IMG/VR virus record: IMGVR_UViG_3300049203_000265
Location: 1 to 58,867 of that record
Length of the DNA stretch: 58,867 nt
From: a virus
Direction: 5' to 3' (one strand)
Each line of letters opens with the position of its first letter. The stretch's first letter is position 1. This document shows, piece after piece, positions 15,455-25,800 of the stretch. The translations under genes were made by a program, and so were the position numbers. The notes under the pieces are model-generated. The model did no database searches. It saw only the letters and a list, made by a program, of their open reading frames with translations, and was not told the origin of the DNA.

Positions 15455-15806
15455 GGACACCGTCGCCGACGCGGTCGTCCAGGCCCGAGAGGCTCTGGAG
15501 GACCTCCTGGTCGAGGTGCCGGTGACCAGCCGAACGCCCAACGATCACGTGCCCGGGCAAGTGCAAACGTACGTCCCGACCGTCAAGACCATGAAGATGG
15601 CGGTACTGAACTACACCGACAAGGAGATCGACGGCAACCAGGTCAAATCCGTGGACCTGAAAGCAGTCCTGTTCCCCATCGACGGTTCGGTCGAGACCAA
15701 CGACCTGATCCTCCACGGCGGCGTCACCTACCGCATCCACCGAAACGATCCAACGATGATCGGAACCACCGTACTGATAAACACCCTGCAGCTGAGACCC
15801 ACGTGA
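15447..15806 (+). CDS. Head closure / neck protein
   Basis: The 119-residue protein overlaps the adaptor gene by 8 nt. It is beta-rich, with KAVLFPIDGSVETNDLILHGGVTYRIHR and a final VLINTLQLRPT strand, consistent with stopper-type proteins that close the DNA channel after packaging. Function is inferred from size and neck-module position (adaptor, stopper, tail completion, terminator). Confidence 0.6.
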   Translation: MLKDTVADAVVQAREALEDLLVEVPVTSRTPNDHVPGQVQTYVPTVKTMKMAVLNYTDKEIDGNQVKSVDLKAVLFPIDGSVETNDLILHGGVTYRIHRNDPTMIGTTVLINTLQLRPT

Positions 15807-16180
15807 TTCAGTACTCGATCAATTCCTCTGGGTGGCCTACCAAGGAGGACCTAGAGGAATTGGCCGAAGAGAGCGTCAAGCAGTACATCGGAGAAATCTT
15901 CCGATCCGCTGTTAAGCTTTCGCCTGTCTACTCGGGAGCGTTCCGAGCCAGCTGGCGCGTGAGCTACAACGAAGTGCGGACGGACGTGACCCCAGGGCGG
16001 GGTCCAGACGACCCGGTGCGCGGCGCGGCGTTCAGGTGGCCGCCAGGATTCAAGCTGGGATATACCGTGTACGTGTCCAATGCGCAGCCGTACGCCGAGC
16101 TCATCGAGTACGGCGGATGGTCCAACCAGGCGCCCTTCGGGGTGCTGCGGCTGGCCATCGCTGGGGCGAACCTGCGATGA
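15803..16180 (+). CDS. Tail completion / HK97 gp10-like neck protein
   Basis: The 125-residue protein has an N-terminal helix (DLEELAEESVKQYIGEIFRSAVKLSPVYSGAFRASW) and an aromatic C-terminal part with YAELIEYGG. The phrase SPVxSGxFRxSW followed by YAxxIEYGG is characteristic of HK97 gp10-type neck proteins. It overlaps both neighbours by 4 nt, placing it firmly in the neck operon. Confidence 0.72.
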   Translation: MIQYSINSSGWPTKEDLEELAEESVKQYIGEIFRSAVKLSPVYSGAFRASWRVSYNEVRTDVTPGRGPDDPVRGAAFRWPPGFKLGYTVYVSNAQPYAELIEYGGWSNQAPFGVLRLAIAGANLR

Positions 16181-16596
16181 AGTACAACAACGTCCAGACG
16201 CTCGTCGAGCAGTACGCGAAGGACACCTTCGCGTCACTGAACATCCAGCTCGCCTACGAGAACGCGGAGTTCAACCCCACCCTCTACACGAAGTACGTGC
16301 AGATGACGGTCCGGTTCGGCGACTCATTCCAGCGGGCCGTGGAGAACTGCTACCGAGTCGTCGGGATACTCCTGCTTGACATCAAGACCAGACCCGGTAC
16401 GGGCAAAGTCGAGTCGCTGACATTGGCAGACCAGTTGGCACCGTTCTTCGTCAAGAAGATTCTGGTGGCGACGCCGCCTCTCACGGCACCGGTGGTGCAA
16501 TTCATGGTACCCGAACTGGTCAAGGGGGCCAACGAGTCCAACGGCTGGATGGTCGACCATTACAGCTGCCCCTTCTACTTCAACGTGGAGTTCTGA
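16177..16596 (+). CDS. Tail terminator protein
   Basis: The 139-residue protein, coupled by ATGA to the gp10-like gene, has an alpha/beta pattern (VRFGDSFQRAVENCYRVVGILLLDIKTRPGTG) typical of the ring that caps the tail tube. The GTG pattern in RPGTG and the strand-rich C-terminus ending FYFNVEF agree with that family. It directly precedes the tube gene, the usual position. Confidence 0.68.
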   Translation: MKYNNVQTLVEQYAKDTFASLNIQLAYENAEFNPTLYTKYVQMTVRFGDSFQRAVENCYRVVGILLLDIKTRPGTGKVESLTLADQLAPFFVKKILVATPPLTAPVVQFMVPELVKGANESNGWMVDHYSCPFYFNVEF

Positions 16597-16597
16597 C

Positions 16598-17896
16598 ATG
16601 GCATCAGCCGACCTACTGGTTGTTCGATACATCAAAGAAGTGACGATGGGCGTCACGCCGGACAGCGGCGCGAAGGCCACCGGCACGCTCACCGGTTCGG
16701 GCCAACCGGCCAACAGTGACACCGTCACCATCAACGGCGTCACGTACACCTTCAAGACCGCGCTCACACCGGCGGCGTACGAGGTCAAGATCGGCGCGTC
16801 CTTGCAGGCGACACTCCTGAACCTGTACAACGCCATCAACCGCGCGGGCGGCGTGCCCGACACGGACTATGGCAAGGCGACGCCGGAGCACGGCACCGTC
16901 GAGGCGACGAGCGCCTCAGCCACCACTGTGGTCGTGCGCTCGAAGCGCGGCGGCACCGCCGGCAACGCGTACGCCACGACGGATGGTTCGGTCAACTTGT
17001 CGTGGGGCGGAGCCACTCTGGCCGGCGGCACCAACTCGGGATCCACAGCTCTCAAGCAGTTGCGCTACATCACCGAGTCGCTCGTCCACAACATCGAGAC
17101 CACCCAGTCCACGGAGGTCACGCCGGACCGCGCCGAGACCGATACCATCCCCGTGTCGGTGCAGGGCTCGGGCGGCGCCAACTTCGAACTGTCGTACGCG
17201 TCGTTCGACGACTTCCTCGAAGCCGTGATGTGCGGCGCCTACTCCGGCCTGAACCTGGACAACGGCACGACTCTCTCGACCTTCATGATCCAGAAGGAGT
17301 TCGGTGGCATGGCGCCGACCCAGTTCCACGACTTCAACGGCGTGGCCGTGGACGGCATGGACCTCAACATGGACGTGGGCAAGATCGTCACCGGCGCGCT
17401 CAGCTTCCTGGCGTTCGGCGCCACGGTGTTCGAAGCACAGATCGGCGGCGCGACCTTCCCGGCCGTCTCGACCACCACGCCGATGTCCGCGGTGGCGAAT
17501 TTGCAGAACATCAGCATCGACGGCGTGCCGTACACCGGCTGCGTGATGTCGATGAAGCTGCGGATCAAGAACAACATCCGCGCCATCCGCTGTGTGGGCC
17601 AGCCGAAGCCCCGCGACATGAAGGTCGGCAAGTTCCAGGTGACCGGCGACCTCCAATTCTACTTCAACGAGGGGTCGAACTATTCCAAGTTCACCAAGAA
17701 CACGGAGTTCAGCTTCAGCTTCGAGCTGCAGGACGCGGTTAGCAACAAGTACACCTTCACCTTCCCCCGCTGCAAGTTCGAGACCGGCGAGGTCGCGGGC
17801 GGCGGCATCAACACGGACGTCATGTTCAACGCGTCGTTCCGTGCGTTGAAGGACACGGTCACCGGTCGAGTCCTTCGCATCACCAAGACGTCCTGA
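16598..17896 (+). CDS. Major tail tube protein with an inserted beta domain
   Basis: The 432-residue protein starts like a tube protein (VRYIKEVTMGVTP). It then carries an inserted domain of about 110 residues (residues 27-148, with TVTINGVTYTFKT, NLYNAINRAGG, KRGGTAGNAYATT and GGATLAGG) that is common in phage surface proteins. The tube fold resumes (LKQLRYITESLVHNIETTQSTEV... and a strand-rich C-terminus). The insert may project from the tube surface and aid adhesion. Length is well above a minimal tube subunit, explained by the insert. Confidence 0.8.
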   Translation: MASADLLVVRYIKEVTMGVTPDSGAKATGTLTGSGQPANSDTVTINGVTYTFKTALTPAAYEVKIGASLQATLLNLYNAINRAGGVPDTDYGKATPEHGTVEATSASATTVVVRSKRGGTAGNAYATTDGSVNLSWGGATLAGGTNSGSTALKQLRYITESLVHNIETTQSTEVTPDRAETDTIPVSVQGSGGANFELSYASFDDFLEAVMCGAYSGLNLDNGTTLSTFMIQKEFGGMAPTQFHDFNGVAVDGMDLNMDVGKIVTGALSFLAFGATVFEAQIGGATFPAVSTTTPMSAVANLQNISIDGVPYTGCVMSMKLRIKNNIRAIRCVGQPKPRDMKVGKFQVTGDLQFYFNEGSNYSKFTKNTEFSFSFELQDAVSNKYTFTFPRCKFETGEVAGGGINTDVMFNASFRALKDTVTGRVLRITKTS

Positions 17897-17920
17897 TAAG
17901 GACTAGAAAGAGAGCATTCA

Positions 17921-18307
17921 ATGTTCCAATTCGACGCTGACGTGCCGTCCATCGACGGCGGAACCTGGACCCAGTACCGACAGTCCAGGTTCAAGATCGC
18001 ACACGTGTCCAACATGAAGTTTCAGCGAACGCTCGCACGGCTCCAGCAGCCGCACCGCCGCAAGATCGAGCGCGGCGAGCTGGACCCCGCGCTCGGCAAG
18101 GACATGTTTTGTCGGGCGATGTCCGAGGGCATCCTACTGGACTGGGAGAACGTGACCGACAAGAGCGGCGAGAAGGTGCCGTACTCGGCGGAGAAGGGCT
18201 ACGTGGCCCTGACGAAGGACCCGGAATTCCGTGATTTCGTGAGCGACTTCGCCGTCAGCATCGCCAACTTCAGGCAAGAGGAGATCGAGGCCGCGGGAAA
18301 CGACTGA
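17921..18307 (+). CDS. Tail assembly chaperone, short form (gpG-like)
   Basis: The 128-residue protein lies between tube and tape-measure genes, the standard site of the two chaperone products. It is helical and charged. Its last codons contain the slippery heptamer G GGA AAC (18295-18301), just before the zero-frame stop at 18305-18307. It would bind the tape measure protein during tail assembly. Confidence 0.8.
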   Translation: MFQFDADVPSIDGGTWTQYRQSRFKIAHVSNMKFQRTLARLQQPHRRKIERGELDPALGKDMFCRAMSEGILLDWENVTDKSGEKVPYSAEKGYVALTKDPEFRDFVSDFAVSIANFRQEEIEAAGND

Positions 18308-18615
18308 AGGCGTGGCGGTCGTGGTACCGCCAGTGGGGTAAGGCTGAGGAGGGACTCTGGGGACTGTACGAGAACACTGGTGTTCTCGCCCAGGCCCTCC
18401 AAGACAAGCCTACACTGGATCCGGTGCTCGAAGAGTTCGTGCACGCCTACATGATTCTCGACAGACACCGCACTTGGGGGATGGAGAAGAATCCAATTCA
18501 GTTGTCCGAGATCGTCGCCTACTGCAGACTGTTCGGTCCGCCGGCGATGGACATGCAGATGTTTGAACAGCTCGTGGCCGTGATGGAAGAGCTCGATCGC
18601 GAGCAGAAAGAGTAG
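17921..18615 (+). CDS. Tail assembly chaperone, -1 frameshift fusion (gpGT-like)
   Basis: A -1 slip on G GGA AAC (18295-18301) shifts ribosomes into an open frame that continues to 18615. It adds about 104 residues (KAWRSWYRQWGKAEEGLWGLYENTG and onward to LDREQKE). The predicted fusion is about 231 residues. Programmed -1 frameshifting at GGGAAAG-type sites between the two chaperones is well established for lambda-like tails; this site is the same type with C in the last place. The downstream frame has no good start of its own near its beginning, supporting the fusion. Confidence 0.85.
18295..18301 (+). promoter_or_regulatory. -1 ribosomal frameshift slippery site
   Basis: G GGA AAC in the zero frame fits the X XXY YYZ rule, and the zero-frame stop follows one codon later. 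It is placed exactly at the chaperone overlap. Confidence 0.85.
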
Positions 18616-18617
18616 CA

Positions 18618-21305
18618 GTGGCAACAGCCATCAATGTCGGCGCAAACACCGCCCCCGCAGTAGGGGCGTTCGATGCACTGACGCGCTCGATCCTCGGTTC
18701 CAGAAACGGACTCGCGGCTCTCGACCGTGAGATGCAGCGGAACACCGCCACGTCCGACCGGCTGACACAGTCGATCGGCGGCGGGATGACCGGGGCGTTC
18801 AACCGCCTGCAGAGCATGATCAGTACCACGTTCTCGTGGATGACCCGCTTCGCCGGCGGCATCGAACTGGTCTTCAACTCCATCCTGAAGGAGGCCGACA
18901 AGCTGCAGGGCTTCAACGCCATCATGTCGGTCACGGCCGGCAGCTCCACGAAGGCCCGGCAGGAATTCGAATTTCTGCGAAAGACCGCGGACCAGCTGGG
19001 TCTGCAGTTCGACGCGCTCACGAGCAACTACGCGAAGCTCGTGGCGGCACTGCCCGAGGGCAACAACCGTCTGGAGACGGCGCGCACGCTCTTCCTCGGC
19101 ATCTCGATGGCGGCGCGCACCCTCCACGCGTCGAACCAGGACACCCAGCTGATGTTCTACGCGGTCACACAGATCGCGTCCAAGGGCGTGGTGTCGATGG
19201 AGGAGCTCCGCCGGCAACTCGGCGAGAAACTGCCGGGAGCCCTACAGATCGCGGCCCGCGCGCTGAACACCACCGCCGGCGAGCTCGAGGCGGCCATCCG
19301 CAAGGGCGTGGTGGATTCGGCCAAGTTCTTGGCGGCGTTCGGCCCGGAGCTCATCCGCACCTTCGCCGACCCGGCGGCGATCGCTTCGGGTAGCATCTCG
19401 GCGGCGGTCAACCGGCTGACCAACGTGTGGGTGGACTTCGTCAAGTCCATCCTCGACTCCGGCGCCGGCCAGGCGATCATCAACGTCTTCGACGCCCTGC
19501 GCGAGAAGCTGAGCGACCCGTACGCGATGTCCCAGTTCGCGGGAACCATCGAATACATCGCCACCAAGATCGCCGATTTCGTCAAGGCTCTGACCAAGGA
19601 CGACATCCGCAACGGCTTCGACACGTTCCGCCGCGGCGTGGAGTTCATTACCACCGCGGTGACCGGCCTGGTGTCGGCTTTCACGTGGATCATCAACAAT
19701 GCCGGGATCGTCGGCACCATCGTCGGCGCGCTCGTCGGCGGCGCCAAGGGGTTCGCGGCCGGCGGAGCCATCGGATCGGTGATCCCCGGCGTCGGCACCG
19801 CGGCGGGCGCTCTGGTCGGGCTCGGAATCGGCGCGGTCGGCGGCGCCGCGGGCGGCAGCTATCTCGGCAACAAGCTCAGTTCGAGCCCGGACGAGGTCGC
19901 GGTCCGGGCCCAACTGGACGACGCCGCCCGCAAGGCCGAGATCGAGGCGACCAAGCAGCGCGAGTTCATCGTCACGCAGTACATCAAGCCACTGCTGCAG
20001 CTGTACAACCTCAACTCCGTCGACGTGTCCCAACTGGTGCAGTCGGACCGGGCCAACATGGAGACGGTCAACGTCCTGCTGAGCACGCTCCAGGACAAGC
20101 GATTCAAGAACGACGCCGAGCGCCAGTCGGCGATCAAGATGTACGCCCGCACCGGGTACCTCATCCCCGAAAAGAGCACGACCACTCTGGAGGACGTGCT
20201 CAACGGCAAGGGCAAGGTCGACAAGACTCAGGCCCGACAGGACGAGACCACCCTGTTGGAGAGCATGGGATACCGTGGTGACTTCCTGAAAGATTGGAAC
20301 TCGCTCATCCGCCTGCAGGAGCGCGGCGTGATCACCGCCGACGAGCTCGACAAGGCTCAGGACAAGCTCCTCAGCCGCCAACCCCTCTTCATCGCGTACG
20401 CCAAGCAGGAGAAAGACGCCCAAGAGGCGTCCAACGCTGCGATGAACAAGAACATCGACTCGGCCGTGGCGTTCCTGAAGGTGAAGGAGGACCTCCACCT
20501 CAAGACGCAAGAATATACCGAGCAGGTGGAGCGCGAGCGCTACCTGCTCACGGCGAGTGCCCGTCAGCGGTTCGTCAACTCAGGTCTGGAGGACTTCGAC
20601 CGCGAGGCAGACCGCGCCCGCCTGAAGGCCAACAACCCGTACGAACTCGGCATCCTGAATGCACAGATCGACGCCGACCGGATCAAGCGCGCCCAGGAGC
20701 TGAACCAGCTGTACTCCGAACAGACGTCGGCGATCACTGGTTTGACTCAAGCCAACCAGAACTTCTTCGATTACTTCGAAGATCGGGCTTCTCGAGTGAA
20801 GGAGACGTTCGGTTCGTTCATGCAGGGTATGCAGTCGATGTGGGAGAAGTTCATCACCACCGGCAAGATCACACTGACGGACTTCGTCAACCTCATCCAG
20901 ATGGAGCTCGCCAAGGTCGTCTGGAACAAGTACATCGGTTCGGCGGCCACCGGCCTGGCCAGTTACCTGACCGGCGCTCTGTGGGGGTTCTCCGGCGGCG
21001 GCATCATGACCAGCCAGGGCCCACTGCCGATCAAGGAGTACGCCGGCGGCGGAATCGCCGACACGCCGCAGGTCTCGGTGTGGGGCGAGGGCCGCATGCC
21101 CGAAGCCAACGTGCCGCTCCCTGACGGGCGCACGATCCCCGTCACCATCAAGGGCAAGTCGGGCGGCGACCACATTACCATTCACCAAACTCTCTACGTC
21201 GGCAGCGGAGTGACCAGGTCCGAAGTGGCCGCGGCGATGGTCATGACGAAGAATGCCACGATCAGCGAAATCCTCAACGCCCGCAACCGCCGAAGGAGCG
21301 GCTGA
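18618..21305 (+). CDS. Tape measure protein
   Basis: The 895-residue protein follows the chaperones and has a tape-measure domain near residues 90-250 (LKEADKLQGFNAIMSVTAGS, then VSMEELRRQLGEKLPGALQIAARAL). A glycine-rich hydrophobic stretch lies around 360-415 and long helices in the C-terminal half. It sets tail length and is probably ejected into the envelope during infection. Using the usual 1.5 Angstrom per residue, the tail would be roughly 130 nm, an inference only. The start is GTG with a modest ribosome site. Confidence 0.93.
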   Translation: MATAINVGANTAPAVGAFDALTRSILGSRNGLAALDREMQRNTATSDRLTQSIGGGMTGAFNRLQSMISTTFSWMTRFAGGIELVFNSILKEADKLQGFNAIMSVTAGSSTKARQEFEFLRKTADQLGLQFDALTSNYAKLVAALPEGNNRLETARTLFLGISMAARTLHASNQDTQLMFYAVTQIASKGVVSMEELRRQLGEKLPGALQIAARALNTTAGELEAAIRKGVVDSAKFLAAFGPELIRTFADPAAIASGSISAAVNRLTNVWVDFVKSILDSGAGQAIINVFDALREKLSDPYAMSQFAGTIEYIATKIADFVKALTKDDIRNGFDTFRRGVEFITTAVTGLVSAFTWIINNAGIVGTIVGALVGGAKGFAAGGAIGSVIPGVGTAAGALVGLGIGAVGGAAGGSYLGNKLSSSPDEVAVRAQLDDAARKAEIEATKQREFIVTQYIKPLLQLYNLNSVDVSQLVQSDRANMETVNVLLSTLQDKRFKNDAERQSAIKMYARTGYLIPEKSTTTLEDVLNGKGKVDKTQARQDETTLLESMGYRGDFLKDWNSLIRLQERGVITADELDKAQDKLLSRQPLFIAYAKQEKDAQEASNAAMNKNIDSAVAFLKVKEDLHLKTQEYTEQVERERYLLTASARQRFVNSGLEDFDREADRARLKANNPYELGILNAQIDADRIKRAQELNQLYSEQTSAITGLTQANQNFFDYFEDRASRVKETFGSFMQGMQSMWEKFITTGKITLTDFVNLIQMELAKVVWNKYIGSAATGLASYLTGALWGFSGGGIMTSQGPLPIKEYAGGGIADTPQVSVWGEGRMPEANVPLPDGRTIPVTIKGKSGGDHITIHQTLYVGSGVTRSEVAAAMVMTKNATISEILNARNRRRSG

Positions 21306-21913
21306 TGACGATCTACGCCTACGAAACCACCGGCGTCTTCATCCCGAGCAAACAGAACCTCCTGATCAACGGCAACCAAATCGTGACCGAGAGCTTTCTC
21401 TCAGGCTACGTGCAGGTCGCGACCCGACCCGGCGCCAAGTGGGGTTGGGACATCACCCTCGGCGACTGCACGCCGGAGGAGTTGGCGGTGGTCGAGGCCT
21501 TCATCACCCGCCTCGACGGTCGAGAACACTGGACGACCATCTACGACTTTCTCCGGCCAAAACCGCGCGGCACGATCAACCTGTCCGGGGTCACCAACAA
21601 CGGCGTGATCGCACAGTTCGCCACTACCTGCAACCTCGCGGGTTGCGGCAACACGAAAACTCTGCTGCGCGGCGACTGGCTCAAACTGGGCACCCAACTG
21701 GTCATGAACGTGACGGACGCCACGTCCGACGCCGGCGGCAACATGGCCATCGAGTTCCGCCACAGGATGCGCGCGCAGGTATCGAGCGGCCAGCCGGTCA
21801 CACTGGACGGACCGACGAGCAACTACATCCTCGAGTCGTCCAACTTCGAGTCGATCCGCCAGGAGGGGTACGCACAGAGCGGACCTACTTTCAGACTTGG
21901 GGAGATCTTCTGA
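21305..21913 (+). CDS. Distal tail / minor tail protein
   Basis: The 202-residue protein is the first gene after the tape measure (1-nt overlap). It is beta-rich with VQVATRPGAKWGWDITLGDCTPEELAVVEAFITRL and WTTIYDFLRPKPRG, and ends NFESIRQEGYAQSGPTFRLGEIF. This matches minor tail proteins at the tail tip base, analogous in position to lambda gpM or to the DUF2460-type protein of gene-transfer-agent tails. Confidence 0.65.
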   Translation: MTIYAYETTGVFIPSKQNLLINGNQIVTESFLSGYVQVATRPGAKWGWDITLGDCTPEELAVVEAFITRLDGREHWTTIYDFLRPKPRGTINLSGVTNNGVIAQFATTCNLAGCGNTKTLLRGDWLKLGTQLVMNVTDATSDAGGNMAIEFRHRMRAQVSSGQPVTLDGPTSNYILESSNFESIRQEGYAQSGPTFRLGEIF

Positions 21914-22482
21914 TGCCTGACCGTGGCGTAAACGCGACAGCACTGACCAACCTCACCTCGCAGGTCGTCACCGATTTTCCGCTGATCGAGATGCAGCTGG
22001 CGAGCGGTATCCTGCGGATCGCCGCGCTCAACCACTCCGTCGACTGGAACGGGTTCACTTGGCTACCGGACCGGGGCCTCGGACGGATCGAGGCGATCAA
22101 GGAGTCCGGCGCGGAGATGGCCGGACTCTCGTTCGAGCTGAGCGCGGTTCCGACGGCGTTGATCAGCGCGGCCCTCTCGGAGAACGTGCGGGGCCGCCCG
22201 ATCATCGTGCGCAACGCCACTCTAAACGGCACGGTCGTGAGCGTCGACGACAACGTGTGGACCGGGCAACTGGACACGATGACGATCGAGGACGGCAAGG
22301 ACTCCGCGGTGATCCGCGTGACCGCCGAGCACCGGATGGTCTTCTGGCAGTCGCCCCACCCGGTGGACTTCTCGCACGCCGCCCAGCAGCTCGTGGACCC
22401 GACCGATACGTTCTACAGCCGCATGGCCGACATCGCCAACAAGACTCTCGTGTGGCCGAGCGCGGCCTTCTTCAAGAAATGA
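21913..22482 (+). CDS. Baseplate hub-like tail protein (DUF2163-like)
   Basis: The 189-residue protein shows a hub-type pattern: LASGILRIAALNHSVDWNGFTWLPDRGLGRIEAIKESGAEMAGLSFELSAVP, then ENVRGRPIIVRNATL and RVTAEHRMVFW. Order (distal tail, hub, endopeptidase-like, J-like) parallels the tail tip cassettes of many siphophages and gene transfer agents. Overlap with both neighbours implies coupled expression. Confidence 0.72.
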   Translation: MPDRGVNATALTNLTSQVVTDFPLIEMQLASGILRIAALNHSVDWNGFTWLPDRGLGRIEAIKESGAEMAGLSFELSAVPTALISAALSENVRGRPIIVRNATLNGTVVSVDDNVWTGQLDTMTIEDGKDSAVIRVTAEHRMVFWQSPHPVDFSHAAQQLVDPTDTFYSRMADIANKTLVWPSAAFFKK

Positions 22483-22898
22483 GACTGCAAAACTGGGAAT
22501 CTCTCCTGTACGAATTCGTGCAGGATCCGGCCAACCACGAGTTCAAGTGGGGCGCGAACGACTGCGTCATGTTCTGCGGGCGGTGCATCGCGTTCATCAC
22601 CGACGAGGACCCGCTCGCCAAGGTGCTCGACGTGTGGACCGACGAGGCCTCCGCCGAGCAGGTGATCGAGCAGTACGGGTCGCTCCACGGTGCGGTGTGC
22701 TCAGTGATGGGCCAACCGCTCGAGAACCCTCTGATGGCCAAGCGCGGCGACCTGGCCCTCGTGCAGCTCGGCGAGATGGACTTCCTCGCCATGCACCTCG
22801 GTGACTGCCTCGTGGCGCCTTCCAGAGCGGGCGGACTCGTGAGGGTGCACACGCACCACGCCGACGTCGTGTGGCCGGTGGGTCGAGTCCATGGTTGA
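22479..22898 (+). CDS. Tail tip peptidoglycan endopeptidase-like protein (DUF6950 / NlpC-P60-like)
   Basis: The 139-residue protein has the signature WGANDCVMFCGRCIAFITDEDP, in which the first cysteine sits where NlpC/P60 enzymes have their nucleophile. A histidine-containing segment follows (DFLAMHLGDCLVAPS). It is encoded between hub and tip genes as in other siphophages, where such proteins aid tail assembly or local cell-wall opening. Whether it is catalytic is not shown. Confidence 0.7.
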   Translation: MRLQNWESLLYEFVQDPANHEFKWGANDCVMFCGRCIAFITDEDPLAKVLDVWTDEASAEQVIEQYGSLHGAVCSVMGQPLENPLMAKRGDLALVQLGEMDFLAMHLGDCLVAPSRAGGLVRVHTHHADVVWPVGRVHG

Positions 22899-25800
22899 GC
22901 CGTTCACCGCATTCTTCGCGTGGCTAGGCACCGCCATCGGCGGCACCACGGGCGCGTTCCTGATCATGAACGCCACCGCCCTGGCCTACACGGCCCTGGT
23001 GGCGGCGTCGATCGCGTACGGCAACGCTCAGCAGCGCAAGGCCGAGCGGCGCGCGATCAACGCGTACAACGACACCCTCCGCGACCGGCACATCATGATC
23101 CGGACGGCCTCGTCGCCGTCTCCGTGGGCGCTCGGCCTGTCGAAGCTCAGCGGCCCGGTGGTGTTCGCCCACACCACCAGCTCGTCTCCCGGCTGGAACG
23201 ACATCCTACACCTGGTGATCCCGCTCGCCCGCCACGAGTGCGACGCGATCGAAGCGATCTACTTCAACGAGATCGAGCTGGACCCGGAGAACCCCGTCAC
23301 CGGCGCGGTGGAGACCGGGCCGTTCTCCCTCACGCGCAAAGAACTCTTCATCGAGGACTACACGTCCAACGGTTCGGGCGTGATCACGTTGGTCCGCAAC
23401 ACTGCCGAGGCTCCGTCGGTTTCGAACGGCATCAATAGTGGAAACCCGCTCGATAACCCCTCGATCCCAGTCGGGTACACGCACACCGTCGGCACGAACA
23501 CGATCAGCGGGCTCGCGGCCAGTACCCTGTACACCGTCACCTACTACGGCACGAACATCAATTCGTTCGTGAAGATCCGCAAGCACCTCGGTGCGCCGGG
23601 CCAGGTCGCCGACGCGGACCTCGTCGCCGACTCCGGCGGCGCGTGGACGTCGAGTGACAAGGGCACCAACACCTGCTACATCTACGTCCGACTGATCTAC
23701 AACCAGGACGTGTTCGGACAGATCGGTATCCCGAACATCTCGGCGCGCGTGCGCGGCAAGAAACTCTTCGACCCGCGGACCGGCCTCACGGTGTACAGCA
23801 CGAACGCCGCGCTCGCGGCCGCGGCCTACCTGAAGGACCAGACGTTCGGCATCCGTAGTGCGTCGGGCGAGGTGCCGGACGCGGAGCTCATCACCGCCGC
23901 CAACATCGCCGACGAGGACGTCACGATGTTCAACACCGGCACGGTGCAGGTGCAGAACGGCTCGCCCTCGATCACTTTCAGCGACACGACCAACGCCAAG
24001 AAGCGCGTGCGCAAGGGCATGACGCTCGTCGTCGGCGCCAACCGCGTCAAGCTCAAGACGTTCAACAACGGCCCGGGCGCGGCGACCGGGGTGCTGGAAT
24101 CCAACTACCCCGGAACGACCAACCTCACCGCGCCCTTCGCGGTGGTCCAGACCCGCTACACCGTCAACGGCGCGCTCAGCTCGGCCAACACTCCGTGGGA
24201 CAACCTGGAGGAGATCTGCAAGTCGATGGCCGGCTCGTCGGTGTGGTGCCAGGGCCGGTGGCTGGTGCGGGCCGGCGCGTACGAGGCACCGTCCCTCACG
24301 CTCAACGAGGACTACTTCGCGAACGCGTCGGTACAGATTCTTCCGCGAAAGGGCCGGCGCGACCTCTTCAACGGCGTTCAGGGCCGGTACGTCAACGTCA
24401 ACCTGAACCTCGCCGAGGACACCTACCCCTCGTACACCAGCTCGGCGTACGAGACGGAGGACGGCGAGCAGATCCTGATCCCATACAACTTCGACCTGGT
24501 CATCGACGGCACGGCGTGCCAGCGGCTGGCGAAGATCCTGGTGCTGCAGGGGCGGCAGGCCCTGACAGTCAAGATCACGACCAACCTGCGGGCGTACAAC
24601 CTCACGCCGATGGGTTCGGTAACTCTGAACGTCGCGCGCTACGGGTGGTCGAGCAAAGTGTTCGTGGTGCTGAGCCGCGAGTACAACATCGTCGAGAAGA
24701 AGATCGAGTACCTCTTGCAGGAGACGTCCCCGACGGTGTGGGACTGGCTCTACGCGGAGCAGGCCGGCATCGACCCCGCGCCGAACACCACCCTGCCGAG
24801 CCCGAACACTCCGCCCGCCAGGCTCACGTCGTTCGCGGCCGTGGCCGGTACGAGCGAGTTGGCCCGCCTGTCCGACGGCACCATCGTCAGTCGCGCCAAG
24901 GTCACGTGGGACATGCACCCGGAACTGTTCGTGCGGGAGGGCGGCCGCATCGAACTGCGCTGGAGGTACGCCAACGCGACGACGTCCGGATCCATTTCGT
25001 CCGCGCCGGGCGACTCCACCTCGGCGTACCTGGACAACATGCCCGAAGGCCGCTACGTCATGATCGACGGGCGTGCCGTCACCGCCAACAGCAAAGAGAG
25101 CGACTGGACCACGTACGGCCCGCTCCTGATCACCGGCAAATCGGCGCCCCCCGCGAACGTGTCCGGCCTGACGTACGACCAGATGCCGGACGGCATTCGC
25201 GTGAGGTGGACGCCCAATACGGAACTCGACTACCTCGAGACAGAGCTCCGCGTCGGCGCGTCGTGGGTCGCGGGCACGTTCCTCTTCAAGGGCGCGACCA
25301 GCCAGTACCCGTGGATCAATCCACTCTACGGCAGCTACACGGTGTGGGCGGCTCACCGCGACACGTCGCTCAACTACAGTGCGACTCCGCAGAGCATCTC
25401 GATCGTGGTGCTCAACAAGTCGGACACGACGTTCGTGGCCCACGGCTCCGGCGTCATGGACCTAGTCGGCCAGACGGCTCTCAAGTCCTCGGGCTCGTCG
25501 GCGTGGGACACCGGCGTGTACAGCCAGAACGGCATCCAGGGCGCATGCTCCGCATCGGCGAGGGTGTACGGCACCACGACGCTCCGCATGTTCGGTCTGA
25601 ACACGGATCCGACGACGGATGCGAGCTACTCGTCACTCGATCACGCGATCTATGTGGACACTACCGTGGTACGGATTTACGAGAGCGGCTCGCTCATCGT
25701 GGACCTCGGAGCTATTCACGCATCTGGGTATCAGTACGAGGTGCTCTACGACGGCTCATCCGTCAAATACTACCAGAACGGAGGCCTGCTGTTCCAGCGC

